Shown in pieces: positions 34,854 through 46,024 of a stretch of 64,000 nucleotides of DNA (position 1 is its first letter; every line of letters begins with the position of its first letter). The notes beneath the pieces are model-generated. The model was not told the DNA's origin. It saw only the letters and a program-made list of their open reading frames with translations, and did not search any database. Position numbers and translations under genes: made by a program. Source of the stretch: Parelaphostrongylus tenuis (Eukaryota > Nematoda > Chromadorea > Rhabditida > Metastrongylidae); assembly GCA_019055375.1 (NCBI GenBank), contig JAHQIW010005275.1:434001-498000 (forward strand), given 5' to 3'.

Positions 34854-37800
34854 ATGGCTGCTCGAGCCTCTGACATTCCTGAACAGATAATCTATCTGAA
34901 TGTTGGAGGACAACGATTTGCCACAAGTTCTCACACGCTGACTTGGATTCCAGATTCCTTTTTCACAAGGTAACATCAAGAGTTCCACACAGGAAATCCT
35001 ATTTTATCGCTTTTATGGCAGTGTTAGAGTGTTTTAACTATCCTAATATTCCATAGATAAGAGCGGTTCAAGAAGTGGTTTTGTACGGGAAATAGGCGCG
35101 TGCGTACACTCTTTCCGGAATTTCGCTAGACCTATTTCTTCCTTTTGAATTTTTTCACTTTAGCTAAGTCGTTTTTTTTCTTCTAGGAATCATGAGAAAT
35201 TCAGAAATCGCGCGTGTTTGTCTGTCTCTCATTTCTTTCAGAAATCAAACCGCTCTTATCTATGGGGTCCCAGGGTATATATCTAATAGTGTTGAATGAT
35301 GTGCAAAAGACGGTCTTTGAAAGGAGTGACGCAGGTTCAATGCCCGCTCGAGGTCTTAGAGTTTGTATATCTTCACATTCCTGGACTGTGAAGAGAGTTG
35401 CTGTCTCTGCATTTGTATACATAACGGAAATTCGCGTAAGGTTTAAGGGTAGTACTTCGTGAAAGATTACATATTTTGTGTGATTACACGTTTTCGCCGC
35501 TTACTTTGATCGATCTAAGACGTCTCAGTTTGTAAAGTGTTTCATTTTTTTCCGTAAGCATTAGAAATCGTGCGAGAAACGGCGATTTTTTCAAGAAAAA
35601 TGAGCGCAAACTATAAGTGTGTGGTTTGTCAGATGACGAGAAAAAAGCTCTTCGGCTTGTGTTATTTTCGAAGTTATATATCATAATATTGTACGATATT
35701 CAGTCTTCTGAGCGGTCGTATCATGACTGTGCGTGACGATCAGCGGTGCGATTTCATAGATCGAGATCCTGAGATCTTCCGCATAATCCTGAATTATTTG
35801 CGCACGAAACAAGTAGACTTGAGGTGGGTGTTCATGTATAGAAGGCATGTTGTGTCCCTCACAGATGCCATTTTTTGTTCGAAGCAGGTGTTAGAAGTTT
35901 TTTGAACAATCGTGCTATCATTGGTAAATTATTGGCTAGAGCACCGTAATGTGTGGTTGATCGTTATCGTTTCAGTAATGTCACACCAAGCACGCTTAAA
36001 CACGAGGCTGAGTACTTTGGACTAACTCCATTGGTTCATCGATTGTCACTCTGTGAAGAACTAGACATCTCGTCATGTGGTTCAGTACTTTTCCATGCGA
36101 TGATAAAAGCTCCATGTTTACCATTTGAAAGTTTGGAAGTGAAGCGAAAGGTAAGTATGTCTAGTTCAAATTCCACTTATTGTTAATTCTAAAATTTGAT
36201 GGTTTTTCTTAATATTAGCTACCTAAAATGTGAAACTTATAGACTGAAGAAGCGATGCCTCTATGCTGGAAAGGGATCTCAATCTTTGTCTACAGGTATT
36301 TTATGTATATATGTTTTTTTCATTTTACATGATCCGTCATTACAATTTACTGTGCGGATTCGACATTTCTTTCATTCAATTATCTTCTTTGCATCTAATC
36401 TTTGCCGAGCTTCTCGAACGTTTCACGTGTTGCTCCTACTGCTGGTTGAGGATTTTTACTTTTTTATAAATGTCGAAAAATGTTGGTCGAGGTGATTCTC
36501 TTTGCAGTCTCAGCGTAGCCGAGTTAAGGCGTTTGTTGGTGGATTTCAAGAGAGTATGGGAACAGAATCATAAGCGCCTTGTTTTTGATCTTACTTGACG
36601 CACTCCATCACTGCCATTGCCCTATTTCGTCTCCGTTATGTCATATAGCTAATGTTCGAATTTCGGAAGGAAGTGGACCGTAATTTTGTAGTGGCGATCA
36701 AGAGGCTATCATTCTTAAGAGATTAACGTATGGAGAATCTTTATCACTTGTATTTTACTGTTTTTTTAGCAAGGTTGCAATGTTCTAAGAGCACGTGTAA
36801 CCCAGTGGTTAGGAGTGAGTGATCTGTGGCTCACTGTCGATCAAGTGATGGTGCTTGGGTTTACTCCTGCGCTCAAGGCGCAGCTAACCTTCCATCCCTC
36901 CAGGGTCGGTGAATTGGTACTAGGCATGTCCAAGAGGATAGCGGCACTCGTTTGATTCATCGATAGGCTGCTGCGAGTCATTTTCAATGCCAGATATGCA
37001 TTTAGTCACCTGAAACTGCTAGATGAAGACGGATGAATGGCGCATTCCTCAGAGATTGATCAAAGCCAGGAGATTTTTTGAAAATGATATTCCAAATGTG
37101 CATGTACTATTGCATGGTTTACAAAACATTCAGCCGCAGATTGGAGTTGAACCCGCGTTTCATTCATACCGAGGCAAGAGTATAGAATCTGAAAAGAAGT
37201 AGCAAAGCGGTGGCTTAGGTGCTTTACTGTTGGTATGCGCTCAGGTTTAGGTGCAACGCGAGTTCAGCTCTCGCGTGGGATCAATGTTTTGCAGACCACT
37301 TAACATGCTTAGATTTGTGTCGTATGGAGAGCGAGGAACCGTCGTTTTTATTAGTATTCATGTTCAGTCAAGTCAATTGTGGATAATGTCACAACAACAT
37401 GCAAATGTCTTCCTAAGAACGTATCATTGCCTGCTGAACCGCTTGTTCACGAGCGCTCTGAAGGATGGTGCTCGAGACATGGGAGTGGTCATAGTACGCC
37501 TCGACTTTACGGTCATTCCAAGAAAAGCTCTTACGAGCTTGCCAAATGTGTGAGTGAATCTTTAAGAAAACGCTTGGATTTCTTCGAATACTTGTCTTTT
37601 TTTGAACTTACGAAAGTACGACCGAAAGTCAATTTTTACCGCATAGTATGCACTCATCCGGATAACGTAGTGAAATAAATTTCTCAGTCGTGATTCTTTT
37701 TTTGTCCCTTATTCAATCGAATGAGAAAGGTCTTGACTTTTTGTTATGAAAGTAGATTTGGTTTGGCGTATTTGAGACTCTCGTACGGCATGTTTGTTCA

Positions 37801-40800
37801 GGTGGTTCTTTTCATTTAGATTCACAATGAGCTATCCCAACTGAAGCATCAAACACGTGGTCAATCCGAAGATAAGCTAGATCCGCTTCGTGTTCGAATA
37901 ATCAGGGCTCATCATAACTCAATTATTGTTGCGTATGCATACTATGCTTGTGTTTATCGGTAAGTGTAACTCGATTAAAGACAAGATGTCTGATAATCAT
38001 TTTTGAGCTAATGGAACTATTTTCATTTAACCGCTTTAGCGGTGGGAAGATTTCGTATGTATACCCAGAAAAGTGGAGTGATGTGCAAAACTTTCGCATC
38101 AGACGGGACTAGAACCCGCACCTCACTCTTTCCGGGAGCGCGTGCTCTATCCGTTACACTACTGACTCCCATTTTGCACATTGACTGACTGGGTTCAATG
38201 TCCATACCGACTACTCGGGCCAGGCCGCCGTTGACGACTGGCGGGTGACAGATAGATGCGCTGAAGCGTATAAAGAGTGTTGTGCTAAATGAGCGTCAGT
38301 ACTTTCACGGATAGAGCACGCGCTTCCGGAAAGAGTGAATTGCGGGTTCTAGTCCGCCTGACGCGAAAGTTTTTGCACATCATTCTACATTACTGGGTAT
38401 TTTTGAGACATGCATGTGGTCCGTTATGGACACTTATACAGCGCAATACACGTGTTTCGGCCTTGACAACCTCGTCAGTTGCACACTGCCTTTCGCCTTA
38501 GCCAATCCTCTTTGGGGAACTCAAAGTCCTAACATAGTGAAGGCGCAGACGTGCTATTACACACATGCCATTGAAAGAAAGAAAGCACTAAGTGCCAGTG
38601 TAGTACACTCAGTTGATTTTGGCTGGTATTTATGAAATATCATACGTTCGTTTTGAGTGTTTTTTTAAGACTCACAAACAATCATCAAGCATATTAAATT
38701 TGTGAGTAGTCTTGAGAAAACATTCGAATCGAACATGATATTTCATAAATACCTACTAAGAGCAATCAAGTGTACAACTCTGCCATTTAGTAATTTCTTT
38801 CACTTGGTGACACGTATAAACAGTGCGTCTGCGTCTCCTATCTGTAAGAGATTTGGGTTGTCCACAAGAGGATTGGCTAAAACGAAAGGCACTGTTTACT
38901 GACGAGGCTGGAAAGGCTGAAACACGTGTATTGGCACTGTATAGGTGTCCATAAGAGACCGCATGCATCGCTCAAAAATAATTATAAGGCATATTGAAGT
39001 TTGAGCTTGGTCTTAGAAGACATTTTGAGGGAACTGAAAGCAAAATGATTGGTTAGATTTCTTTGAAACATTATTGTTGCCTACATATGATCAGTAGCAA
39101 ATTTATTCCCTTATGAACACATGTGGCGCGGTGCTTAGATGTACACTGCGAATCACACGTAATCAATCAATCAGTGGTCGATGGACCGATCCCGCTCTCA
39201 AGGCGCCTTCCATCCTTCTGGTGTTGGTGAATTGGTATCAGACTTGTCTGAGAGGATAGTAGCACTGACTTGTTATATCGATAGGCTACCCCGCGAGTCA
39301 CTGTAAAGGCCAGATATGCAATCAGTCACTTCGAACGTTAGGTGAAGACGAATGCATGACACATGCCCCAGGCGTTGGTCAGCGCTAAGAGCTTTATTCT
39401 CTAGTTATCCTTTGCCCTTTCATATAACATATGTAATGAAAGTAAGTGCATGACGTGAATTCTCGCAACTTTCAGCATGAAAGAATCGCTAGGATGGCAA
39501 AGTGTCTACAGAACTCCACCTATGGAGTCATTGATTAAGCACGTAGCCCTCAATACAAAATTCGGACCACAGGTATACTAGTCATGGTGATATAGTGATA
39601 GTCACAAAATGTATTTATTTAATCTAGAACACTGATCGAATGGTGGCTGTAGCGCTAGAGAATAATAACATATTGCTATGGGCCCTCGAAGATGACGATA
39701 GTACTGTGAAAATTGGTTAGTTTGTCTATATAAATGCTTAGAGTAGTAGCCATCTGTCAACTCTTGAAATTTAATTTTCAGGTACTTTTTCGTTATCTGT
39801 AAATGTGGACAATTTGTTTTTCATTGGTAGTCAAATGGTTGCTCTAAGCCGTACAGGAAAGGTTGGCATATGGCACTCAATGACGCATAATTGGCAAGTA
39901 CAAGGTGGGATCGCTAAATATACAAAGATATTGGATAGAGTTGTATTTAAAGATGTATATATTCAGTTCAAAGGTTTCCAGATGTAATTGCCATATCATG
40001 TTACGATACAGCTGCTTCCTCATTGCTGTTGGGCTGTACTAATGGATCCATGTATTATATTGATATGCAAAAATTCCCCTTGAGGTTAGATTTATGATCT
40101 ACCTTTTTACCATTTTCTCAATACTGCTGATTCTTCGGATACTAGGGATATCGTATTGTTTAAGGATGAAGGACAACGATCTTTTGGTTACCGAACTCTA
40201 CAAAGATCCAAATGGCGATGGAATTACATCAATTAGCGTGTATCTGACACCGAAGACAAGTATGACCTTGTTCTGCCTCTTACTTGCGCTCCTTGTAGAA
40301 TATTTCAAAAATTTTTTTCCATTTTCCAACTTCAATCTGTTATTTGTTTAGATGTTTGTGGAAATTGGATTGAAATCGCGTATGGTACATCAACTGGCGC
40401 AGTTCGAGTGATCGTTCAACATCCGGAGACGGTTGGACATGGCCCACAACTATTTCAGACCTTTACCGTTCATAATTCTCCTGTGACGCGTGTCACACTT
40501 AGTACTAATCATCTAATAAGTGGTTAGATTTATAACTTATGTGGTTTTTATGGTATAAAACATTAGCTATTGAGGTTGAATACACGTAATTGCAGTTTGT
40601 TCCGAATATAACCATGTACGATCGTGGATGGTAACACGTTTTCGTGGAATGATCAGCACGCAACCAGGTAGCACAAGCCTTGCGTCCTTCAAAGTACTTA
40701 CACTAGATTCTGTGGATGATGTTGTAGATCTTGAGCATTCTGATCCAGGTGAGCTTCCAGGTACTTCCCATTTTTATCTCATTTTTATTTTATTCGCCAA

Positions 40801-42226
40801 TTTCACTAATATAAAGGAGGATAAGATCGACGCATTCTAGGTCCATACGGGGATCAAGATGGTGACCAGGTGTTTGTGCAACGTGTCGTTCCTAATACAA
40901 ATCAGCTTTATGTTCGACTTGCTTCTACAGGTGAAAGGTCAGTATCCAGAGAATATATTATTCGTTGAGAGAATATCAGTATCTCCTATACAGGATTTGC
41001 ACAATTCGTTCTGTAGATGGTTCAGCTATATCCTCATTTACCGTTCATGAGTGTGAAGGTTCGAATAGAATAGGTAGTCGCCCCCGGCGATTCTTGTTCT
41101 GCGGTACCACTAGCGGAAGTGTTCAGGTGGGCTCTTTATGAAAAGTTCGATAGTGTCCGCGGCCTTCTTAGCCTACAAAATACTTCAAGAATTCAAATAT
41201 AGTCATAGAATATTGAGTGAGCATACAAAATTCGATCCTGGACGAAGTTCAGCCCAAATTTCATCCTTGCCGGCAGCGCGTGCTATCATTACCACCGAGG
41301 CCACCGCTTTGCTAATACACTTTCTTCGATATGAACTATTGGTCTTAACAAGTTTGATCATGTAAGCATACATCGGCATTGAACTCAGTTGATCTGACAG
41401 CTTTCTCTGTATGCATAAAAAGGATGATAGCAAAGCGGTACTCTGATGTTGTAATGGTATACGCTTCCGATAAGAGTGATACGCAGGTTCAACTCGCGCC
41501 TGGAGTTGAATTTTTGCTGATCACACAAAATTTCTAGATGTATGTCCATTGGCGTAGAGTGATGTGGAAAACTTTTGCGTTAGGTGGGACTCGAATTCCT
41601 AGTAAAGAGTGGTGTCGAAAAGGTGTCGCTAGTGCAAGGGTTTGAGCCTGCGCCCCCGGAACGAGTGAAATATGGCTACGAGTTTCACCTGACGCAAACA
41701 TTTTGCACATCACTCTACATCAGTGGGTATAACTATAACATCTTACCACCGCTAGAAGCCGTTAATAAAAAAGTATTTCTAGATGTATATTTACAATATC
41801 AGACCATTGTAAGAAGGCAGTAAAAAAAGAATTTGTATAGAATATGATCATAGATGTGGGATCTAACAACAGCACTCGACCAGTACACCGCTGCACGCCA
41901 GTTATCACTGGTCAGCACACAGTCTCCCAGCAACTTAGATTCAGTAAAGACATCTTCCAGTAGTACGAAGTTATCGCCTACCTTAGTACAAGTAAGCTAT
42001 TTGTTATGACCTTCCGAAATATCCTATATGTAAATTTCGTTTAGAATGAAAGGCACACTAAATCGCTGGAATTTTCAGACCATTCTCCTTTTTTCAGAGT
42101 TTAAGTGGCCCATCGCCTCAGGAGCTATTGCAGCTGATAGATGAGTGTGAAATTTGTTGTAACAGTGTGAGTCCAACTCCCTCATCGACACACTGTTCAT
42201 CTATGACGCACCTCCCAAGTGTTTGA
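34854..42226 (+). CDS. KCTD3: KCTD3/SHKBP1-like BTB (T1) and WD-repeat protein
   Basis: Sixteen exons join in phase: 34854-34969, 35704-35823, 35976-36150, 37355-37549, 37820-37959, 39476-39572, 39628-39715, 39782-39904, 39982-40084, 40165-40259, 40352-40522, 40596-40748, 40841-40937, 40994-41126, 41854-41991 and 42098-42226, giving about 690 residues (SHKBP1 is about 700, KCTD3 about 815). Residues about 10-110 form the T1/BTB fold ([56 protein letters not shown]). The central part matches the family beta-propeller ([98 protein letters not shown]). The family is tied to cullin-3 adaptor roles and to channel or receptor trafficking; function here is inferred. Exon 4 (serine-rich linker) is the least certain. 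The C-terminal tail is shorter than in vertebrate KCTD3. A GTGAGT inside the last exon (about 42168) could allow a longer isoform. Confidence 0.92.
35051..35265. mobile_element. MITE with perfect 18-bp terminal inverted repeats
   Basis: CCATAGATAAGAGCGGTT at 35051-35068 is the exact reverse complement of the right end, AACCGCTCTTATCTATGG (35248-35265). The 215-bp interior has no transposase. It sits inside intron 1 of the KCTD3-like gene. A diverged relative lies at 1312-1500. I see no clear target-site duplication. Confidence 0.75.
36330..36610 (-). repeat. tRNA-derived SINE, family B (copy B4), intronic
   Basis: Plus-strand words ATGATCCGTCATTACAATTT, ACTGTGCGGATTCGACATTT and TTTGCAGTCTCAGCGTAGCC match the tail and body of B1 and B3 in reverse orientation. 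The tRNA head near 36600 is degraded. It lies in intron 3 of the KCTD3-like gene. Confidence 0.55.
36789..37078 (+). repeat. tRNA-derived SINE, family A (copy A6), intronic
   Basis: GAGCACGTGTAACCCAGTGG head, then CAGGGTCGGTGAATTGGTAC, GCCAGATATGCATTTAGTCA and GAGATTGATCAAAGCCAGGA. Inserted in intron 3 of the KCTD3-like gene, same orientation as the gene. Confidence 0.7.
37134..37310. repeat. Short foldback element with tRNA-like arms
   Basis: GATTGGAGTTGAACCCGCGT, with TTCATTCATACCGAGG, at the left is mirrored by GCAACGCGAGTTCAGCTCTC at the right. A smaller relative of T3/T4. It ends about 45 bp upstream of KCTD3-like exon 4. Confidence 0.55.
38062..38401. repeat. Foldback element with tRNA-like inverted ends (copy T5)
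   Basis: AGTGGAGTGATGTGCAAAAC with ACGGGACTAGAACCCGCACC at the left pairs with GCGGGTTCTAGTCCGCCTGA and GTTTTTGCACATCATTCTAC at the right. Located in the intron between exons 5 and 6 of the KCTD3-like gene. Confidence 0.75.
38404..39045. repeat. Foldback element, family F (copy F4), intronic
   Basis: GTGGTCCGTTATGGACACTT, ACACGTGTTTCGGCCTTGAC and GACAACCTCGTCAGT at the left are mirrored at the right by CTGACGAGGCTGGAAAGGCT, GAAACACGTGTATTGGCACT and GTGTCCATAAGAGACC. An inner inverted pair, ATGAAATATCATACG against ATGATATTTCATAA (near 38632 and 38737), brackets the centre. It is the largest F copy, about 640 bp. Confidence 0.7.
39122..39397 (+). repeat. tRNA-derived SINE, family A (copy A7), intronic
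   Basis: ATGTGGCGCGGTGCTTAGAT head, CAGTGGTCGATGGACCGATC, TGGTGAATTGGTATCAGACT, AAAGGCCAGATATGCAATCA and GGTCAGCGCTAAGAGCTTTA. Ends about 80 bp before KCTD3-like exon 6. Confidence 0.7.
41210..41531. repeat. Foldback element with tRNA-like ends (copy T6), diverged
   Basis: ATATTGAGTGAGCATACAAA and GGACGAAGTTCAGCCCAAAT at the left pair imperfectly with CAGGTTCAACTCGCGCCTGG and TTTTTGCTGATCAC at the right. GCTATCATTACCACCGAGG corresponds to the complement of an A box. Inside intron 14 of the KCTD3-like gene. Confidence 0.6.
41552..41731. repeat. Foldback element with tRNA-like ends (copy T7), short
   Basis: GTAGAGTGATGTGGAAAACT and GCGTTAGGTGGGACTCGAAT at the left are mirrored by GAGTTTCACCTGACGCAAAC and TTTTGCACATCACTCTACAT at the right. 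The centre is almost gone, so the two tRNA-like arms nearly touch. Same intron as T6. Confidence 0.65.
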
Positions 42227-42591
42227 CTTTTTTCTTAACTCTCTATCATTATTTTTACTTCAATCGATGCCGGCTGTATATGTCTGTACTGTAAATACTC
42301 TTCTCGGCCATTTGGATAGCATTTATGGGTATGGGAGTAGTTGTACATTGTTCTAGTCATGTCTGAGCAGGTCGTAATTTATTCCACATGTGATAGAACC
42401 TTTGGTCACCCCAGAGTTTCCGTTCTAAAAGCTTTTAAATCTGACTTTATTTAGTCGTGGTTGAAACCATAAACAAATTTTCAAACGGGTGATCTGTTCA
42501 CTTGAAGCAGCTATCTGTTTATTGCTCTTAGAAGATAGTAAATCCCCATATAACGGGCATCTTCTTATTACAAGATCTTTGACAGTCATCC

Positions 42592-42597
42592 AATAAA
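42592..42597 (+). promoter_or_regulatory. Candidate polyadenylation signal for the KCTD3-like gene
   Basis: AATAAA about 366 bases after the stop at 42224-42226, with no earlier perfect hexamer on this strand. Plausible but unconfirmed. Confidence 0.35.
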
Positions 42598-45529
42598 TTG
42601 TATTCCCATAGCACGTTCATGTTTTACTACACATAAAAGAAAGGTCCTTATGAGCCCTGAATTACTGAATTATAGCAAGGCCACTGCAATTAGTTGTTGA
42701 TTTTGTTTTCTTTGGACAATAGCAAGATGTTGATGTACACGAAGCAATTTTCATTATGGTAAGAAAAACAAACTAAATATCAAAATTCAAGGAGAGCTGG
42801 TGGTTATATTCAGCAAATAAGATCTATCCTCTTGTAGAAAATTCACTCTGAATTCTTGTATGTAGACATAGTCCTATTTTTATCTATAGTTGGAAGGCGT
42901 ATGTGTTTTCTCTACTAGTTAGGTGTGCATTGAAAGTCGATTTTTCTTCCACATGTGAAACTAACTCGAATGGTACCTTTGTTTTCTGTAATGTAAATCA
43001 TTTTATCTTGTAGACAATCTGCGTGAATGCTCTGTATAGCCCATTTAAGCGAATTTTCTATTTGTAGTTTTTACTCCGATGATAAATGCGACTTTTCCAC
43101 CACATTGGGCGTTTGTCGGGAATCGTACTTTGCTGTGGGAGGTGGTCTTTTCTTCGAATTTCAAGCTATGCATCAGAGTCTTCTTGTCTTGTGATCTTTC
43201 GGTTTGGTTAAAGGTAACGTGGTTTATCGTGGTTGTAGGTCTCAGTTAGTCTTTTTTTTTCAAATGTATATACATACGACGCAGTTGTGAAAGTCAATAA
43301 CCTTTCATCTTTCTATTCTTTTGTTCTTGTCTGTATATGAATAAAGGGTCAACGCTGGGATCTCGTCTTTTTAAAGATCTTATTATATTATTTACAGTTC
43401 TTTAATTTATTCTCACCATCCGTTTCCATATTTACTGTGCGGATCTTAGCATTTCTTGCTTCGATTTGAATCGTAGCATTCATCGTCCCAAAATTTTCGG
43501 TGTATCGCATGTTGTTCCCCTCTGTTAAGAGATGTAGTCGGACCAGCACATTATTCCTGATGGCCTGAATCATTAACCCCTCTGCTATGCTTTTCTTACA
43601 CATGTTTATGTGAGTAAAAACCTTTTCAAGGTTATTCTTCCTAGCGTGCAAGAGAGTGTCCTTCACTTTTTTGAAGTCTTATGGTGAAAAATTCGAAACA
43701 GTCTTTCAATTAGTACTATAATTGCTTGGGGTTCCGTTCAAGGACCTTATAAGATTTTCAACTTTTTTGAATTCAAGTAATGTGTACAGTGACATTATGT
43801 ACATAACACCTGTCAGGATTCTTAGGGCCCTATCACGGGACTCCAACGACAATTACCCGTTAACTAGCAGTCATAGAATGAAAGAGATCGAGATGACCAT
43901 GGTAGGTACACTGCTTAGTGAAGTCAGAGAAGTCGAATTTTCACAGTGACTAAGTTACATCTATCAGATGTGCATTCGAAAATCATCAAGTCATTTGAAA
44001 TTGTAATAGTGTGATGTCCATTAGTGACCTGGTTCCTATTGAAATTGCGTTATAGCTTTGAGGATTGTGAGGAGTGTCACAAGGATTTTATTGAGTCCCT
44101 TTTATAATCTGAAAGTACACGTTAGGTCTTTACCACCATAGCAGGTGCTAGCGGTAATTTCATAGTTACAAGCATTGATATCAACGTATACGATTGGAAT
44201 AGGGTGGCTGCTCTCAGCTTTCAAACCAACTCGGACCAATTGCAATAACACTGTTAATTGAATTAAAAGCAGTAACAATCTACAGTTCCTTGGTGGCAGA
44301 GTGCAGGCACTCCTAATTTAAGGCAATGGCAATTCCGACCTTCCGGAGAGGGGGAAACTTTTTCCACTGTTCTTCATTCTGTTTGGATGATGAGCGATAG
44401 AGCTATTGAAAAGCAGGATTTCATCAATCATCGAAGTGGCACGATTGCGTTCTCAATATTTCACTGATGTTTGCGGTGCGATTGAGATGAAGATTTCAAA
44501 ATTTCTATTTTTGTTCTCAATTTTTGAAGAATTCAACTTTTAGGAACCCAGAAGGTTAAAGAGTATATTTGAAGAACTATATTTGCTCAGGTCAATAGAG
44601 AACTCTTCTTTAAAACTGTGGAACTTTCAACTCCATCACCATTCTATTGATGAAGATTTCATCGCCTCACGTTGAGAAACTGGCTCCATAACGAACCTTT
44701 GAGATCATTCTCAACTAAAGAACTCCCAGGACCGACTATCTATTCAGCTCGGCATTCTTCAGAGTTCCCTCGTTTTTGTTTTCGAGCCAAACATGAGGTT
44801 TTCTTGATTGAACTATTCAAACAGCCGATTCTTTGGCGGTTCCGCCTTCTTCAGAGCCTGCTGAGATCGCGCTGTCCACAACCCAGACAGCTAAATGCCG
44901 CCATCACTTCATATGAAAAGGTCATCAAACCTAGTATTCCTAGTTGTTCGAGTGGAGACCAACTGATCAGAGATGACATGTACTCGTAGTGCACCTTCCG
45001 CACCAAAATAACCTATGTAGTGTCACAAATCACGTGTATAACGAGGCATTCCTCCCTGCGGTTCATGCTTGGATTGGCGATATTTCCAAGCTCTGAAGAA
45101 GTTCTCATAACTTTTGATTCTTTGTCATGTGTTTTCATCGGAATCAGAGCACGTTCATCCTGATTCATTCATCTTCATAAGTGGTCTTTTTCCTCGAAAG
45201 CATTGTTTTCCTTCTCTTCATATGCAGCGCTTCCATTCCCTCCATGGCGCTTGTGAAAGATATTATCTGGCTGTACTTTGTAGTTAGTTGGTCGTTGACC
45301 CACCCAGTAATCACAGTCTGCCATTGTTCTTCTACAGTGGCTGGCCTTGAGACGCGCGTGACATGTGTTTCTGCTGTTTGATGTTCAACGTTATGAAGAG
45401 TACGATGTTGATGTTTTTCTAAAAACATGCTTACCTAATATCTAGCTTTTCGACGAAATTGAAAGTTTCACTATAGGTTTTTTGGTTCTGAATAAATTGT
45501 TGCTCATTCGACGGAATGTGCTTCTTATT
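42598..45529. other. Gene-poor intergenic stretch
   Basis: No exon could be supported. 43400-43480 contains ACTGTGCGGATCTTAGCATT, which looks like the tail of a family-B SINE on the minus strand. Around 44830-44890 and again at 46500-46570 the minus strand carries GCTCTGAAGAAG-type sequence, suggesting a shared old repeat. ORFs at 43722-43949, 44672-44989 and 45165-45428 lack splice context. Confidence 0.4.
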
Positions 45530-45778
45530 CTATCGACTGCTTTTTACACACCCGCTTAAAATGATATAATCTGATAAGGATAATGCATGTTTTGAGCTGA
45601 TAGGTCTAGTGGCATGCAGACGCCTGTTTCGTCCTATTGGGACTCATCACTACCACCCTCCATCGGTTTAGCCAATCCCTTGAGGTCAAATAGTCCTCTA
45701 AATGAATTGACGCCAACATGCAATATCCTTATCAGATTATATGATTTTAAGCGGGTCTATAAAAAGCGGTCGATAGGA
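45530..45778. mobile_element. Inverted-repeat element carrying a hammerhead-like motif
   Basis: The left arm (about 45530-45591: CTATCGACTGCTTTTTACAC, CCGCTTAAAATGATATAATC, TGATAAGGATAATGCATGTT) is mirrored by the right arm (45715-45778: AACATGCAATATCCTTATCA, GATTATATGATTTTAAGCGG, AAAAAGCGGTCGATAGG). The roughly 120-bp interior holds the hammerhead-like fold at 45609-45656 on the minus strand. A related but half-length copy follows directly at 45865-46024 on the plus strand. Confidence 0.7.
45609..45656 (-). ncRNA. Degenerate type I hammerhead ribozyme (copy 1)
   Basis: On the minus strand: stem I strand GTGGTA, core GTGATGA (consensus CUGAUGA, so the first base is changed), stem II GTCC-CAATA-GGAC, GAAAC, a short stem III ACA...TGC with loop GGCGTC, then A (expected cleavage site) and TGCCAC, which re-pairs with GTGGTA. 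Stem order gives an open-stem-I (type I) layout with a tiny stem III. The core C-to-G change should abolish or cripple cleavage. Confidence 0.6.
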
Positions 45779-45930
45779 GAGATTTGATTCATTATAACAG
45801 CTACGTACTCGGCTGTCGGTCACCACAACGTCAGCTAAGTACATCACCTGACTTGGGGCGATTTGATACTCTGCATCGATTCCTTATAGAGGGTTATTCA
45901 ACCTTAGGGGACCGGCTGAACCGAGGGAGG

Positions 45931-45977
45931 GTGGTACTGGTGAGTTCCAGTAGGACGAAACAGGCACTTGTATACCA
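45931..45977 (+). ncRNA. Degenerate type I hammerhead ribozyme (copy 2)
   Basis: Same fold as copy 1 on the opposite strand: GTGGTA, CTGGTGA (consensus CUGAUGA, one A-to-G change), stem II GTTC-CAGTA-GGAC, GAAAC, stem III ACA...TGT with loop GGCACT, cleavage-site A, then TACCA pairing back to TGGTA. Stem III is perfect here, whereas copy 1 has a mismatch. The flanks (AACCGAGGGAGG before, TTAGACCTATCA after) align with copy 1. Confidence 0.6.
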
Positions 45978-46024
45978 TTAGACCTATCACCTAACATGAA
46001 GTATCCTTATCTGATTAAATCATT

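Noticed and set aside
44672..44989. 105-codon plus-strand ORF
   Set aside because: No start or splice context; the segment shares words with another non-coding stretch at 46.5 kb, so it is probably repeat.
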